Assembly: GCF_023534745.1 (NCBI RefSeq)
Contig: NZ_JAMHJQ010000004.1
Span: forward strand, 186,001 to 250,000
Origin: Streptomyces sp. 35G-GA-8
GTDB lineage: Bacteria > Actinomycetota > Actinomycetes > Streptomycetales > Streptomycetaceae
Direction: 5' to 3'
DNA: 64,000 nucleotides
Shown: one piece after another, positions 44,255 to 52,903 of the stretch
Numbering within the stretch: position 1 is the first letter of the stretch
Layout of the letters: each line of letters begins with the position of its first letter
The notes under the pieces: model-generated
The model's database searches: none
Told to the model about the DNA's origin: nothing
The model's input: the letters and a program-made list of their open reading frames with translations, nothing else
Translations under genes and position numbers: made by a program

Positions 44255-46110
44255 CGGATTCCGCGGCGGTACTGCCGCCGGTGACCGCCGAAGTGGCGGC
44301 CGGGGCGCTCGATCTGCTGCCCGCTCGACTGCGCAAACGCGTGGACGGGGCCGTGGCGAAGGCCGCCGGCTGGCCGGTGGAGGCGGCGCGGGACGGTGTC
44401 CTGGTACGGGTCGCCGAGGACACGGCCGTGACGTTGAGAGTGACGGCCGGGATCGTGGCCGACCCGGACGACGCGGTGTGCAGTTGTCTCCTGGCCCCAG
44501 CCTGTCTGCATCGCGCGGCGGTCCTGTCCGTCGCCCCTCTCGCGGTGTCTGAGGAGGAGGAAGAGGAGGGGACTGACGGAACTGGCAGCGCTGACGGGAC
44601 GTGCACGACTCACGCGACTGACGGGGCCGATGGGGCTCATGGGGCGTTTGGTCCGGAGGGGGAAGGGGAGCCCGAGAGGGGACAGGGCGAAGCCGGGGCA
44701 CCGACGCCCGCGGTCGCCGACGAGTCCGTGCTCACCCCCGTGCTCACCCCGGCCCAGTCCATGGCTCTCGACGCGCTCCGGGAGGCCGTGACCGCCGTCC
44801 TGGTCTCGGGCATCTCCGGCTCCGGCGCGGTCCACCGCGCCGAATTGCTCCATGCCGCCCACTCCGCGCGGCTGGCGGGGCTGCACAGGCCCGCCGGCAC
44901 GGCGGTACGGATCGCGCGGCTGCTGGGCGAGGCCCGTTCCGACGACCCGGCGTTCCGGCTGTCCGGGCTGTCGGGCGAGCTGGCGGAGCTGCTGGATCTG
45001 GTGCGCCGCCCCGTCGCCGCGCTCTCCCCGGCCCGCCGCGCCTACCGGCCGGAAGGGCCGCTCCGGTTGTACGGACTGTTCACCGAGCCGGTGGTGACCG
45101 CGTCCGGATACGCGGGCGCCACGGTCTACGCGCTCGCGCCCGACGGGGCGCTCCGCACGCTCTCGGACGTCGCTCCCGGTGGACCGGACCGCGCCCTCCA
45201 GGCCTCGGGGACGCCGGTGCCCGGCGGTTGTGCGCTCGGGCTGCGGGAGTTCGGCGACGGCGGCGGGGTGATCCTCACCGCGCCCACCGTCTCGCCGGAC
45301 GGCCGGATCGGTGGTGGCGGAGCGGTACGTTCCGTGCGGGCCGCAGGCGCGGGCTGGCGGGAAGCGCCGCTCGCCACCCTCTGGCAGCGGCCACCCGCCG
45401 GACAACTGGCCTCGGCGCTCGGCTGGTTGTCCCAGCCCGCCGACGCCCGTTCGGCGGGGGGCGATCTGCTCTTTCTCGACGGTGTCGTCACCGGCGCGGG
45501 CTTCGCCGTGGCCGGGGGGCCCACGCTACGGCTCGCGGCGGCCGACGAGCGGCCGGAACTCCCCTACGCCGAGAACCTTTCCCTGCTCGCGAGCCGGCCC
45601 GGACTCGCGCTGCGGTTGATCGCCCGGGTGGTGCCCGACCGGCCCGACCGGGTGCATGCGCTCGCCGCGTCCTGGACCGGCCACGACGGCGAGCCGGTCC
45701 GCGCGGATCTGGGGCTGCGCCCGCTCAACCGCTCGCACATCCCGGCGGTACCGCAGGGACGCCCGGAGCCGATGGAGGCGGGGGCGCCGCCCGCGCTCCC
45801 CGTCGAGCTGGACCTGCTGCGCAGGGCCGTGGACCGCGCGGTCGCGGGCGGCCGCGCGGTGTCGGCCCTGTCGGCGGACGACGAACTGCCCCGCCGGCTG
45901 CGGGCGGTGGGCCTCACCACCGGCGCGCGGCGGGTCGAGGCGCTGACGGACGCGGCGGGGGACCGCCGCCATGACGTCCTGGGCCGGCTGCTGCCCGCCG
46001 ATCCCGGGGGCTTCGCCCTGGCCTGGCTGGCGGCGGCGGTCTACGCGTCGGCGGCGACCGAATCGCTGCTGCTGGCGGCCTGGACACCACCGGACATATC
46101 CGCGAACTGA
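44251..46110 (+). CDS. SWIM zinc-finger protein (YehQ-like), last gene of the system
   Basis: 619 residues. A SWIM zinc finger (CxCx5CxH) is seen at C77-S-C79 and C85-L-H87. It is followed by an acidic linker (EEEEEEGTDGTG), then a long beta/alpha region ending near residue 619 without recognised motifs. SWIM fingers bind nucleic acids or proteins. AGGAGG 9 bases before ATG 44251 plus the ATGA overlap with the VWA gene show tight coupling. It closes the five-gene set; a 72-base gap precedes the next gene. Confidence 0.85.
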   Translation: MTDSAAVLPPVTAEVAAGALDLLPARLRKRVDGAVAKAAGWPVEAARDGVLVRVAEDTAVTLRVTAGIVADPDDAVCSCLLAPACLHRAAVLSVAPLAVSEEEEEEGTDGTGSADGTCTTHATDGADGAHGAFGPEGEGEPERGQGEAGAPTPAVADESVLTPVLTPAQSMALDALREAVTAVLVSGISGSGAVHRAELLHAAHSARLAGLHRPAGTAVRIARLLGEARSDDPAFRLSGLSGELAELLDLVRRPVAALSPARRAYRPEGPLRLYGLFTEPVVTASGYAGATVYALAPDGALRTLSDVAPGGPDRALQASGTPVPGGCALGLREFGDGGGVILTAPTVSPDGRIGGGGAVRSVRAAGAGWREAPLATLWQRPPAGQLASALGWLSQPADARSAGGDLLFLDGVVTGAGFAVAGGPTLRLAAADERPELPYAENLSLLASRPGLALRLIARVVPDRPDRVHALAASWTGHDGEPVRADLGLRPLNRSHIPAVPQGRPEPMEAGAPPALPVELDLLRRAVDRAVAGGRAVSALSADDELPRRLRAVGLTTGARRVEALTDAAGDRRHDVLGRLLPADPGGFALAWLAAAVYASAATESLLLAAWTPPDISAN

Positions 46111-46182
46111 TCGGCACCGTCGATCGTCATACAGAGCAGAGAGCGGGATCAACGGGAGATCCAGGACCACCCAGGGGGGACC

Positions 46183-46965
46183 ATGCCACTGCCGAGGCTG
46201 TCACGCCTCCGCGCGTCACTACCGCGCGCGTCACGCCTGCGCGCGCTACGGCTGAAACGTCAGCCACGGCAGCCGGGAGAGGCCCGGCGCCCGCGTTTTC
46301 GGCTCACTCAACGCCGTCGGAGACACCTCGTGCAGGCCGTCATGCTCGGATGCGCACTCGCGCTGGCGCCCGCGACATGGATGCACGCGGTCGCGGACAG
46401 CCGGATCCGGGCGCTCGCCGAGGTCCCGGCCCGGGACGTCGCCGTGGTCTTCGGCGCCGGGCTGTGGTCCGGCCGGCCGACGCCGTATCTCGCGCACCGC
46501 CTCGACGCGGCGGCGGAGCTGTACGGCGCGGGGAAGGTGAAGGTCGTACTGGTGACCGGCGACAACAGCCGGGAGGAGTACGACGAGCCGAGCGCGATGC
46601 GGACGTATCTGGTCGAGCGCGGAGTGCCGGACGACCGGATCGTCAGCGACTACGCGGGGTTCGACACCTGGGACTCCTGTGTACGGGCCAAGAAGATATT
46701 CGGGGTCGACCGGGCGGTGCTGGTGACACAGGGGTTCCATGTCCGGCGCGCGGTGGCGCTCTGCGGGGCGGCGGGCGTCGAGTCGTACGGGGTCGGGGTC
46801 GCGGAGCCGCGTGACGCGACCTGGTACTACGGCGGGATACGGGAGGTGTTCGCCTCCGGGAAAGCGGCGGCGGAGGCGGTGCTCCAGCCGAATCCCATGT
46901 TCCTCGGGCCGGCCGAGACGGGGGTGGCCGAGGCGCTGGCGGCGGGCGGCGGAGGCGCCCGCTGA
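46183..46965 (+). CDS. SanA/YdcF-like DUF218 membrane protein
   Basis: 260 residues. A very basic N-terminal tail of about 45 residues precedes one membrane segment (AVMLGCALALAPA), then a DUF218 domain (VAVVFGAGLWSGRPTPYL, KVVLVTGDNSREEYDE, RIVSDYAGFDTWDSCVRA, AVLVTQGFHVRRA). SanA affects envelope permeability and vancomycin exclusion in E. coli; the biochemical role is unclear. RBS AGGGGGGACC precedes ATG 46183. It may be read from the AAA/VWA operon, but the family has no known link to it. Confidence 0.8.
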   Translation: MPLPRLSRLRASLPRASRLRALRLKRQPRQPGEARRPRFRLTQRRRRHLVQAVMLGCALALAPATWMHAVADSRIRALAEVPARDVAVVFGAGLWSGRPTPYLAHRLDAAAELYGAGKVKVVLVTGDNSREEYDEPSAMRTYLVERGVPDDRIVSDYAGFDTWDSCVRAKKIFGVDRAVLVTQGFHVRRAVALCGAAGVESYGVGVAEPRDATWYYGGIREVFASGKAAAEAVLQPNPMFLGPAETGVAEALAAGGGGAR

Positions 46966-47017
46966 CATCCGCTCACCCTCCCTGGCACCCGCCGCGATGC
47001 CCACCGTCCGTGTCCGG

Positions 47018-47494
47018 TCAGCGCCCGCGCAGATGGGCGAGCCAGTCGCCGCCCGCGATCAGCCGTCCGTGTGCCCGTAGCCCGTGGGCGACGCGCGGCG
47101 CCGCGAAGTACACCCATGCCCTGACCGGGGTGCCGTCGGACCGCAGGACGTCGCGGACCACCCGTACGTACAGGTTGCGCGGATCGCCGGGGGCCTCGTA
47201 CCCCTCCAACTCGTCCAGCTCGGTGAGCAGTTCGTGGTACTTCCCCGGCTTCGCCGTGACCAGCTCGCCGACGACGGTGCCGGAGACGACCGCGCCAGGG
47301 GCAGTCGTGCCAAAGGCGGTGATGTCAGGGGCCTCGACCGCGTACGGGTAGCCGGGGCCGTCGTACAGCAGCGCTCCCGCCAGCCTGGCCGGTTCCTCCT
47401 CGGCCACGCGTCCGCGCAGGCAGAGGTCGTGATTCTGCTCGCCCGGCCGCAGCGTGCCGTAGACGAAGAACGGAAGCCCGCCCTCGGCCCTCAT
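47018..47494 (-). CDS. Gamma-glutamylcyclotransferase-fold protein (AIG2-like)
   Basis: 158 residues of the GGCT/AIG2 fold: substrate loop VYGTLRPGE near residue 12 and the catalytic Glu region ELDELEGYE near 95-98. Such enzymes cyclise gamma-glutamyl amines to 5-oxoproline. ATG 47494 overlaps the cutA stop by four bases (ATGA), so it is the second gene of a cutA operon. The exact substrate is unknown. Confidence 0.85.
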   Translation of the reverse strand: MRAEGGLPFFVYGTLRPGEQNHDLCLRGRVAEEEPARLAGALLYDGPGYPYAVEAPDITAFGTTAPGAVVSGTVVGELVTAKPGKYHELLTELDELEGYEAPGDPRNLYVRVVRDVLRSDGTPVRAWVYFAAPRVAHGLRAHGRLIAGGDWLAHLRGR

Positions 47495-47820
47495 GGTGCG
47501 ACGGTCTCCTCGGCGATCCACGTCAGATACTCCGCGCTCCCCCGCACCACCGGCGTGGCGATGATCTCCGGTGTCTCGTAGTCGTGGGCCTCCTTCAGAT
47601 GCGCCTCCAGCGCGTCATAACGGGCAGCGGTGGTCTTGAAGAGGATCTGCCACTCCACACTGGTCTCGATCGCGCTCCGCCAGCGGTACACGGAGGTGAC
47701 CGGCGCGGAGATCTGCGCACAGGCGGCGAGCCCGGCCTCGATCACGCCCCGGGCCAGATCCTCCGCCTTGTCGGCGCTGTCGGTCGTGGTCAGCACGGTC
47801 AGGCACGCGGCGAGCGGCAC
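47491..47820 (-). CDS. cutA: Divalent-cation tolerance protein CutA
   Basis: 109 residues, the full CutA1 trimeric ferredoxin-like fold: CLTVLTTTDSADKAEDLAR, AACAQISAPVTSVYRW, VEWQILFKTT and HDYETPEIIATPV. It is small and cytosolic, linked to copper or other metal tolerance in E. coli and of uncertain role. GTG 47820 has AAGGAG 7 bases upstream; the open frame to 48018 is not CutA-like upstream of that. Confidence 0.9.
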   Translation of the reverse strand: MPLAACLTVLTTTDSADKAEDLARGVIEAGLAACAQISAPVTSVYRWRSAIETSVEWQILFKTTAARYDALEAHLKEAHDYETPEIIATPVVRGSAEYLTWIAEETVAP

Positions 47821-47966
47821 GGGCGGACTCCTTCGGGTTCCGGATGTTCGTGGCGGGCCGGGGGACCCTACACCGCGAGGTCCGCGAACCGCGAGGCGTA
47901 CAGCCGCGCGTACGCGCCCTCCTCGGCCGCCGGGCAGTTCGTCGCACCTACGGATGAACCGGTCCG

Positions 47967-48602
47967 TCAACCGGAGTACGGGCGGACGGACTTGGCCTCG
48001 CGCAGCGCCAGCCCCCACCAGGCGAGCCGGTCGAGCATCGTCCGCGCCGCGGCGTCACAGGCGGCGGGGTCCCGGTGCCGGCCCTCGGCGTCGAAGTCCG
48101 CGTGCGCGTTGTGGAAGGAGACCGTGTCCCGGACGGTGACGGCGTGCATCTCGGCGAAGACCTGGCGCAGTTGCTCGACGGCGCGCAGCCCGCCCGACAT
48201 CCCGCCGTACGAGACGAAGCCGACGGGCTTGGCCTGCCATTCCACGAGGTGCCAGTCGATCAGCGCCTTGATGGCGGCGGGGAAGGAGTGGTTGTACTCG
48301 GGGGTGAGGACGACGAAGGCGTCGGCGTCGGCCAGCGCCGGGGTGACCTTGTCGAGTTCGGCCCGTACGGCGGGTCCTGGGCGGGAGGTGAGGGGGGCCG
48401 ACAGGTCCGTGTCGGCGAGATCGATGAAGGTGGTGGTGAAGTCCTTGCGCTCGGCGGCGCGGGCGAGGAACCAGTTGGAGACGACGGGGCCGAAGCGGCC
48501 TTCCCGGTTGCTGCCCAGGATGACGGCGAGCCGCAGCCTGCCCTTGTTCCCGGCGTGTCCGGGCACAGCTGTGATCGCGGATTCCCGCGTGGTGAGGTCC
48601 AT
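47967..48602 (-). CDS. NADPH-dependent FMN reductase, SoxR target
   Basis: 211 residues of the flavodoxin-like NADPH-dependent FMN reductase family: LAVILGSNREGRFGP (FMN phosphate loop), VVLTPEYNHSFPAAIKALID and VGFVSYGGMSGG. It shuttles electrons from NADPH to FMN or quinones. It is divergent from soxR with a SoxR box between them; S. coelicolor SCO2478, as I recall, is a SoxR-induced FMN reductase. ATG 48602 is chosen because the promoter -10 lies about 48617-48612, upstream of it; ATG 48623 (7 residues longer) would then be untranscribed. Confidence 0.85.
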   Translation of the reverse strand: MDLTTRESAITAVPGHAGNKGRLRLAVILGSNREGRFGPVVSNWFLARAAERKDFTTTFIDLADTDLSAPLTSRPGPAVRAELDKVTPALADADAFVVLTPEYNHSFPAAIKALIDWHLVEWQAKPVGFVSYGGMSGGLRAVEQLRQVFAEMHAVTVRDTVSFHNAHADFDAEGRHRDPAACDAAARTMLDRLAWWGLALREAKSVRPYSG

Positions 48603-48617
48603 GGGAAGAGCGTCATA

Positions 48618-48635
48618 CTTCAACCTTGGTTCAGG
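48618..48635. promoter_or_regulatory. SoxR-box operator between FMN reductase and soxR
   Basis: An 18-bp imperfect palindrome, CTTCAACCTTGGTTCAGG, has the half-site pattern of SoxR boxes. On the minus strand it fills the spacer between TTGACC (48639-48634) and TATGAC (48617-48612), the place where MerR-type activators twist a promoter. It can serve the reductase and, being shared, autoregulate soxR. Confidence 0.7.
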
Positions 48636-48654
48636 TCAAGTTACGCTGGCCCGC

Positions 48655-49110
48655 ATGACGCATCTCGCCTGGGACGCCAAGGAAGCCACCGTCGGTGAAC
48701 TGGCCGAACGCAGCGGGGTCGCCCCCTCCGCGCTGCGCTTCTACGAACGCGAGGGGCTGATCAGCAGCCGCCGTACGACCGGGAACCAGCGCCGCTACAG
48801 CCGGGACACACTCCGCCGGGTCGCCTTCATCCGCACCTCGCAGCGCCTCGGCATACCGCTCGCCACGATCCGTGACGTTCTGGCGCTGCTGCCGGAGGAC
48901 CGTACGCCCACCAAGGAGGACTGGGCCCGGATCTCCGAGTGCTGGCGCGACGACCTCGACCGGCGCATCCGTACGCTGCGGCGGCTGCGGGACAACCTCA
49001 CGGACTGCATCGGCTGCGGCTGTCTGTCGCTGGACCGCTGCGTGCTCTCCAACCCCGGCGACGAACTGGCCTCGCACGGGCCCGGACCGCGTCGGCTCAT
49101 AGAGGACTGA
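48655..49110 (+). CDS. soxR: Redox-sensing transcriptional regulator SoxR
   Basis: 151 residues of the MerR family: N-terminal winged helix (TVGELAERSGVAPSALRFYEREGL, GNQRRYSRDTLRR), a coiled-coil dimer helix, and the [2Fe-2S] cluster motif C118-x2-C121-x-C123-x5-C129 (CIGCGCLSLDRC). Oxidation of the cluster activates target promoters; in Streptomyces it answers redox-active secondary metabolites. ATG 48655 lies just past the shared SoxR box. No soxS is near, as expected for actinomycetes. Confidence 0.93.
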   Translation: MTHLAWDAKEATVGELAERSGVAPSALRFYEREGLISSRRTTGNQRRYSRDTLRRVAFIRTSQRLGIPLATIRDVLALLPEDRTPTKEDWARISECWRDDLDRRIRTLRRLRDNLTDCIGCGCLSLDRCVLSNPGDELASHGPGPRRLIED

Positions 49111-49129
49111 CAGGCATACCGTGAGGCGC

Positions 49130-49924
49130 ATGACAACTACCTCCAGCGCACCACAGCTCCTGATAGAGGTCGACGGCCGCCCCGCCACCGAGGCCGACCT
49201 GCGGCTCCGCGCGCTCGACACGTACGGGCACTTCACCGCCATGCAGATCAGGGACGGCCGGGTACGCGGGCTGGACCTCCATCTCGCCCGGCTGGACGCC
49301 TCGACCCGGGAGCTGTTCGGCATGGGCCTGGACGGCGAGCGGGTACGCGCCCTGCTCCGGCACGCGCTCGGTGACGTACGGGACGCCTCGGGGCGGGTGT
49401 ATGCGCACCGGCCCGAGGAGGCGGGGGAGGTCAGTCTGATGGTGACAGTACGGCCGCCCGCGGTCCCGGACGAGCGGGCGCAGAGCCTGATGTCCGTCCC
49501 GTATCTGCGCCCGGTCGCGCATGTCAAGCATCTGGGCGGTTTCGCCCAGACGCACTACGGGCGGGTGGCCAGGAAGGCGGGCTTCGACGACGCGCTGCTG
49601 ACCGGCGAGCGCGGGGTGGTGGCCGAGGCGGCGATCGCCAATATCGCCTTCTGGGACGGCGATTCGGTGGTCTGGCCGGACGCGCCGGTTCTGACGGGTA
49701 TCACCATGGCGCTGGTGGAGCCCCGTCTCCCGGCCGCCGGTCTCCCTTCGGTACGACGTGAGGTCACCCTGGCGGACCTGCCCCGGTACCGGGCGGCCCT
49801 GGTCACCAACTCGCACGGGATCGCCCCGGTGAGCCGGATCGACGACACGGTCTTCCCCGGGGACGCGGCGCTGGTGCGGAGGGTGATCGAGCTGTACGAC
49901 GCGGTGGAGTGGGACCGTATCTGA
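49130..49924 (+). CDS. Class IV PLP-dependent aminotransferase (aminodeoxychorismate lyase/branched-chain type)
   Basis: 264 residues of fold type IV. The catalytic Lys is in AHVKHLGGF (Schiff-base lysine region), followed by GFDDALL, VVAEAAIANIAFWDG and the phosphate-binding GITMALVE. Activity could be aminodeoxychorismate lyase or a branched/D-amino acid transaminase; the family cannot be split by eye. GAGG precedes ATG 49130. The gene is 20 bases after soxR but its relation is unclear. Confidence 0.8.
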   Translation: MTTTSSAPQLLIEVDGRPATEADLRLRALDTYGHFTAMQIRDGRVRGLDLHLARLDASTRELFGMGLDGERVRALLRHALGDVRDASGRVYAHRPEEAGEVSLMVTVRPPAVPDERAQSLMSVPYLRPVAHVKHLGGFAQTHYGRVARKAGFDDALLTGERGVVAEAAIANIAFWDGDSVVWPDAPVLTGITMALVEPRLPAAGLPSVRREVTLADLPRYRAALVTNSHGIAPVSRIDDTVFPGDAALVRRVIELYDAVEWDRI

Positions 49925-50174
49925 GTGACGGGACGGGGCCAGAGCTCCCGGTGCGCGGCACGCCTCCCCGGGTCACCCGTTCGGCGCGGCACGGACCGCT
50001 GCGCCGACGGACCACGGCCGCTCCGCCGTGACCTGCGACGACACCGGCACGCGGGCCCGGCAGGCGCCCTCCGACCGGCGAATCTGATCGCCCATCAGCA
50101 GGCGTGCGCGCTCCTGGGCGCCTTATCTCGGAGGTGACGAGTACCGCGCGTAGCCAGCCTCGGAGGATGCCACC

Positions 50175-50861
50175 ATGCCCACCACTGTCCGACTGCACAC
50201 CGGAACCGCCCTGGCAGCCGCCGCGATAGCCCTGACCGTCGCGGGCACTACGGCGGCCGTCGCCGGGGACCGTGACGGTGGCTGGGACAGCGGCCGGGAG
50301 ACCGGCCGGGAGGGCAGTTGGAACGAAGGGCCCGTCGGCAGCGCAGGGCCCGTCGGCAACGCGGGGCCCGTCGGCGACGAAGGGCCGGTCGGCAACGAAG
50401 GACCCGCCGGCAACTGGGACACCGGGCGGGACCGTGGGAAGCCGGCCCGGCTGGAGCTGTCCCCCAGGCATGTGCGCCCCGGCACCACCGTGGTCGCCAG
50501 GACCACGGCCTGCGGACGCGAGGGCAGCGGCCGGGGCTTCGCCGAGTCCGTCGGCGCCGGGCAGTTCAGGCTGGAACGCCGCGCCACCCCCAAGGACGCG
50601 GTGGCCGGAGAGTTCCGGGTGGCACGCCACGCCAGAACAGGGACGCACAGCATCCGCGTGCGCTGTGACAACGGCAGAGAGGCCCGCGGCGAGCTCTTCG
50701 TGGAGCACGGCGGGCCGACCGGCCATGTGAGAACGGGGGTCGGCGGCAGCGTCGCCCCCGACACCACCCAGATCGCGGCGGGCGTGGCCATGCTGGCCGC
50801 AGCCGCCGTCGGCGGGACCTGGCTCCTGCGTCGCCGGGCGAGCGGCACGCGGGCAAGCTGA
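50175..50861 (+). CDS. Secreted, membrane-anchored protein with collagen-like repeat; sortase-associated
   Basis: 228 residues: a signal peptide (ALAAAAIALTVAGTTAAVA), five 6-residue repeats (E/A)GPVGx (residues 51-80), an Ig-like or beta region with Cys at two sites, APDT just before a C-terminal membrane helix (AAGVAMLAAAAVGGTWLL) and a basic tail (RRRASGTR). This layout is that of sortase substrates, and a sortase lies downstream. The sorting motif is not classical LPXTG. GGAGG 8 bases before ATG 50175 fixes the start. Confidence 0.75.
   Translation: MPTTVRLHTGTALAAAAIALTVAGTTAAVAGDRDGGWDSGRETGREGSWNEGPVGSAGPVGNAGPVGDEGPVGNEGPAGNWDTGRDRGKPARLELSPRHVRPGTTVVARTTACGREGSGRGFAESVGAGQFRLERRATPKDAVAGEFRVARHARTGTHSIRVRCDNGREARGELFVEHGGPTGHVRTGVGGSVAPDTTQIAAGVAMLAAAAVGGTWLLRRRASGTRAS
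50325..50414 (+). repeat. Five 18-bp tandem repeats encoding a collagen-like array
   Basis: Five units of 18 bases of the form GNRGGGCCCGTCGGCNAC encode (E/A)GPVGx. They keep frame and can vary in number. They lie in the extracellular stem of the sortase-associated protein. Confidence 0.85.
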
Positions 50862-50897
50862 CGGGCCGGCCTCCACCGCCCCGGTCCCGCCCCGCGT

Positions 50898-50935
50898 CCC
50901 CGTCCCCGTCACGCTCATCGCTGACGGGGGCGGGG
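50898..50935 (+). terminator. 14-bp hairpin between sortase substrate and sortase genes
   Basis: Arms 50898-50911 and 50922-50935 pair over 14 bp with one G-T wobble and a 10-base loop, 37 bases after the substrate stop. It could reduce transcription of the sortase relative to its substrate. Confidence 0.6.
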
Positions 50936-51048
50936 AACCTCTCCGGCCCCCACCGCGCCGGAACACCTCCCCACACCGCACCGGAACCCCTCCCCACAGG
51001 AACAGCAGCCATCCGCACGACCGACGGGAAAACAGGAGAACAGGACTG

Positions 51049-51777
51049 ATGACCGCCAGGGCCAGGCGCAGAGGCAGAGGCATGTACGGGGCCGGGTGCG
51101 GCGCCATATGCGGAGGAGGCGGCGGCAGGGGCATGTGCGCCTGCGGAGCCGGTGGCCGGACCAGGGGCGGAGGTTCGGGCTGGCTGATAGCCATTCCCGT
51201 GCTGGTCGGGATCTGGCTCGTCCAGAACGGCTCCGAGCCCGTGACCCCGCCCATGCCGACCGCCGCGGAGGCGTTCGCCGCGGGTCCCGGCAGCCACAGC
51301 GACATCACCGCCGCTCCGATGCGGTCGTCGGCCCCGGTGCGTCTGAGCATCCCCGAGATCAAGGTGGACGCGCAGGTCCTCGGGCTGGGGCTGGGGCGCG
51401 ACGGAAGTCTCGACGTACCGCCGTCCGGCATCCGCAACATCACGGGCTGGTACAAGGACGGCGCCACCCCGGGGGCCCAGGGCACCGCGATCCTGGCCGG
51501 TCATGTCGACAACGCGCAAGGACCCGCCGTCTTCTACGAGCTGGGCACCCTCAAGAAGGGCCATCAGATCGAGGTGACCCGGGCGGACGGCAGTACCGCC
51601 GTCTTCACGGTCGACGCCCTTGAGGTCTACGACAACGCCGAGTTCCCCGACCGCAGGGTGTACGGGGCCACGGACCGGGCGGAGCTACGGGTGATCACCT
51701 GCGGGGGCGGCTTCGCCAAGAAGGGCGGCTACCAGGGCAATGTGGTGGTGTACTCCCATCTCACCGGCACGAGATAG
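51049..51777 (+). CDS. Class F-like sortase
   Basis: 242 residues. A Gly/Cys-rich N-terminus precedes a membrane anchor (WLIAIPVLVGIWLVQ), then a sortase barrel with the catalytic triad visible: His152 (LAGHVDN), Cys218 (VITCGGG) and a later basic region. It cleaves a C-terminal sorting signal of surface proteins and transfers it to an amino group. RBS GGAG precedes ATG 51049. The upstream collagen-like protein is the likely substrate. Confidence 0.85.
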   Translation: MTARARRRGRGMYGAGCGAICGGGGGRGMCACGAGGRTRGGGSGWLIAIPVLVGIWLVQNGSEPVTPPMPTAAEAFAAGPGSHSDITAAPMRSSAPVRLSIPEIKVDAQVLGLGLGRDGSLDVPPSGIRNITGWYKDGATPGAQGTAILAGHVDNAQGPAVFYELGTLKKGHQIEVTRADGSTAVFTVDALEVYDNAEFPDRRVYGATDRAELRVITCGGGFAKKGGYQGNVVVYSHLTGTR

Positions 51778-51885
51778 CTTCAGGGCAGTGGCCCTCCCCA
51801 CCCCCGCGCCACGCCCTGCCCGAGCCACGCCACCACGCCCACCCGGGCGCCCACCGGTCACTCACCCGGGCACTCACCCCGGCGC

Positions 51886-52665
51886 TCACGCGTTCCACTG
51901 GTCGAACGCGAGCTTCGCGACCAGCGAGAACACCACGACCAGCAGCACCCCGCGCACGAACTCGCTCCCCTTCCGCAGGGCCATCCGCGCACCGATCATC
52001 CCGCCCGCGAGATTGAACACCGCCATCAGCGCGGCCAGTCGCCACAGCACGGTGCCCTGGTAGGCGAACATCGCGAGCGCGCCACCGTTGGTGCAGACGT
52101 TCACGATCTTCGCGTTGGCGGAGGCCGTCACCAGATCGAGGTGGAGCACGGCGGTGAGCGCGAGTACGAGAAACGTTCCTGTACCGGGTCCGAACAGCCC
52201 GTCGTAGAAGCCGATCCCGCCGCCGACCAGCACGATCGCGGTGACCGTACGCGCCCGGGTGACCGGGCCGTCCGCCGGCGTCCCGCCGAAGGACGGCCGC
52301 AGCAGGACGAACGCCGCCACGCCGAGCAGCACCACCATGATCACGGGCCGGAGCACCTCGCTGCTGATCCCGGCCGCGAAGAAGGCACCGCCCATCGAGC
52401 CCGCCAGGGCCACGAGCCCGATCCGTACGGCCGTCCTCATGTCGACCGGCGCCTTGCGCAGATAGGTCGCCGCCGCGCCCGTGGTGCCGACGATGGCGAC
52501 CGCCTTGTTGGTGCCGAGGATGTGCGCGGCGGGTACATGCGGCAGCCCGAGGAGCATCGCGGGCAGGAGCAGCAGCCCGCCCCCGCCCACCACGGCATCG
52601 ATCCAGCCGGCCGCCGCGGCGGCGAGGCAGAGCACAACGAGCATGGTCAGCGAGATGTCGGGCAT
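51886..52665 (-). CDS. TauE/SafE (TSUP) family membrane transporter
   Basis: 259 residues, seven to eight hydrophobic segments, with the TSUP signatures GWIDAVVGGGGLLLLPAML and GTNKAVAIVGTTGA in the first half and GFYDGLFGPGTGTF in the second. The family moves sulfite, sulfoacetate or other anions. ATG 52665 is chosen as the start of the hydrophobic domain, with AGGG 8 bases upstream. It is divergent from nirB, so a role beside nitrite or sulfite handling is possible but only by neighbourhood. Confidence 0.88.
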   Translation of the reverse strand: MPDISLTMLVVLCLAAAAAGWIDAVVGGGGLLLLPAMLLGLPHVPAAHILGTNKAVAIVGTTGAAATYLRKAPVDMRTAVRIGLVALAGSMGGAFFAAGISSEVLRPVIMVVLLGVAAFVLLRPSFGGTPADGPVTRARTVTAIVLVGGGIGFYDGLFGPGTGTFLVLALTAVLHLDLVTASANAKIVNVCTNGGALAMFAYQGTVLWRLAALMAVFNLAGGMIGARMALRKGSEFVRGVLLVVVFSLVAKLAFDQWNA

Positions 52666-52903
52666 GATCGCGACCCTATGGACGAGGGGTGCGCACCGTC
52701 CATGGATCCAGGAAGAGTGTGAGATACCCCTGCCTCCCGCACCGTCCACGCCCCGCACCCGGCGCCGCCCTCACACCCCGCGCGCCGCCGCGCTGAGCGC
52801 AGCGTTCCGTCGGCGAAATCGCGGCGATCCGGCCGGGTAACAGCCGCCGCGCAGGCTCCTGGGCATGACCCAGCGATGCCGGCCCCCGGCGGAGGTTCCC
52901 GAC

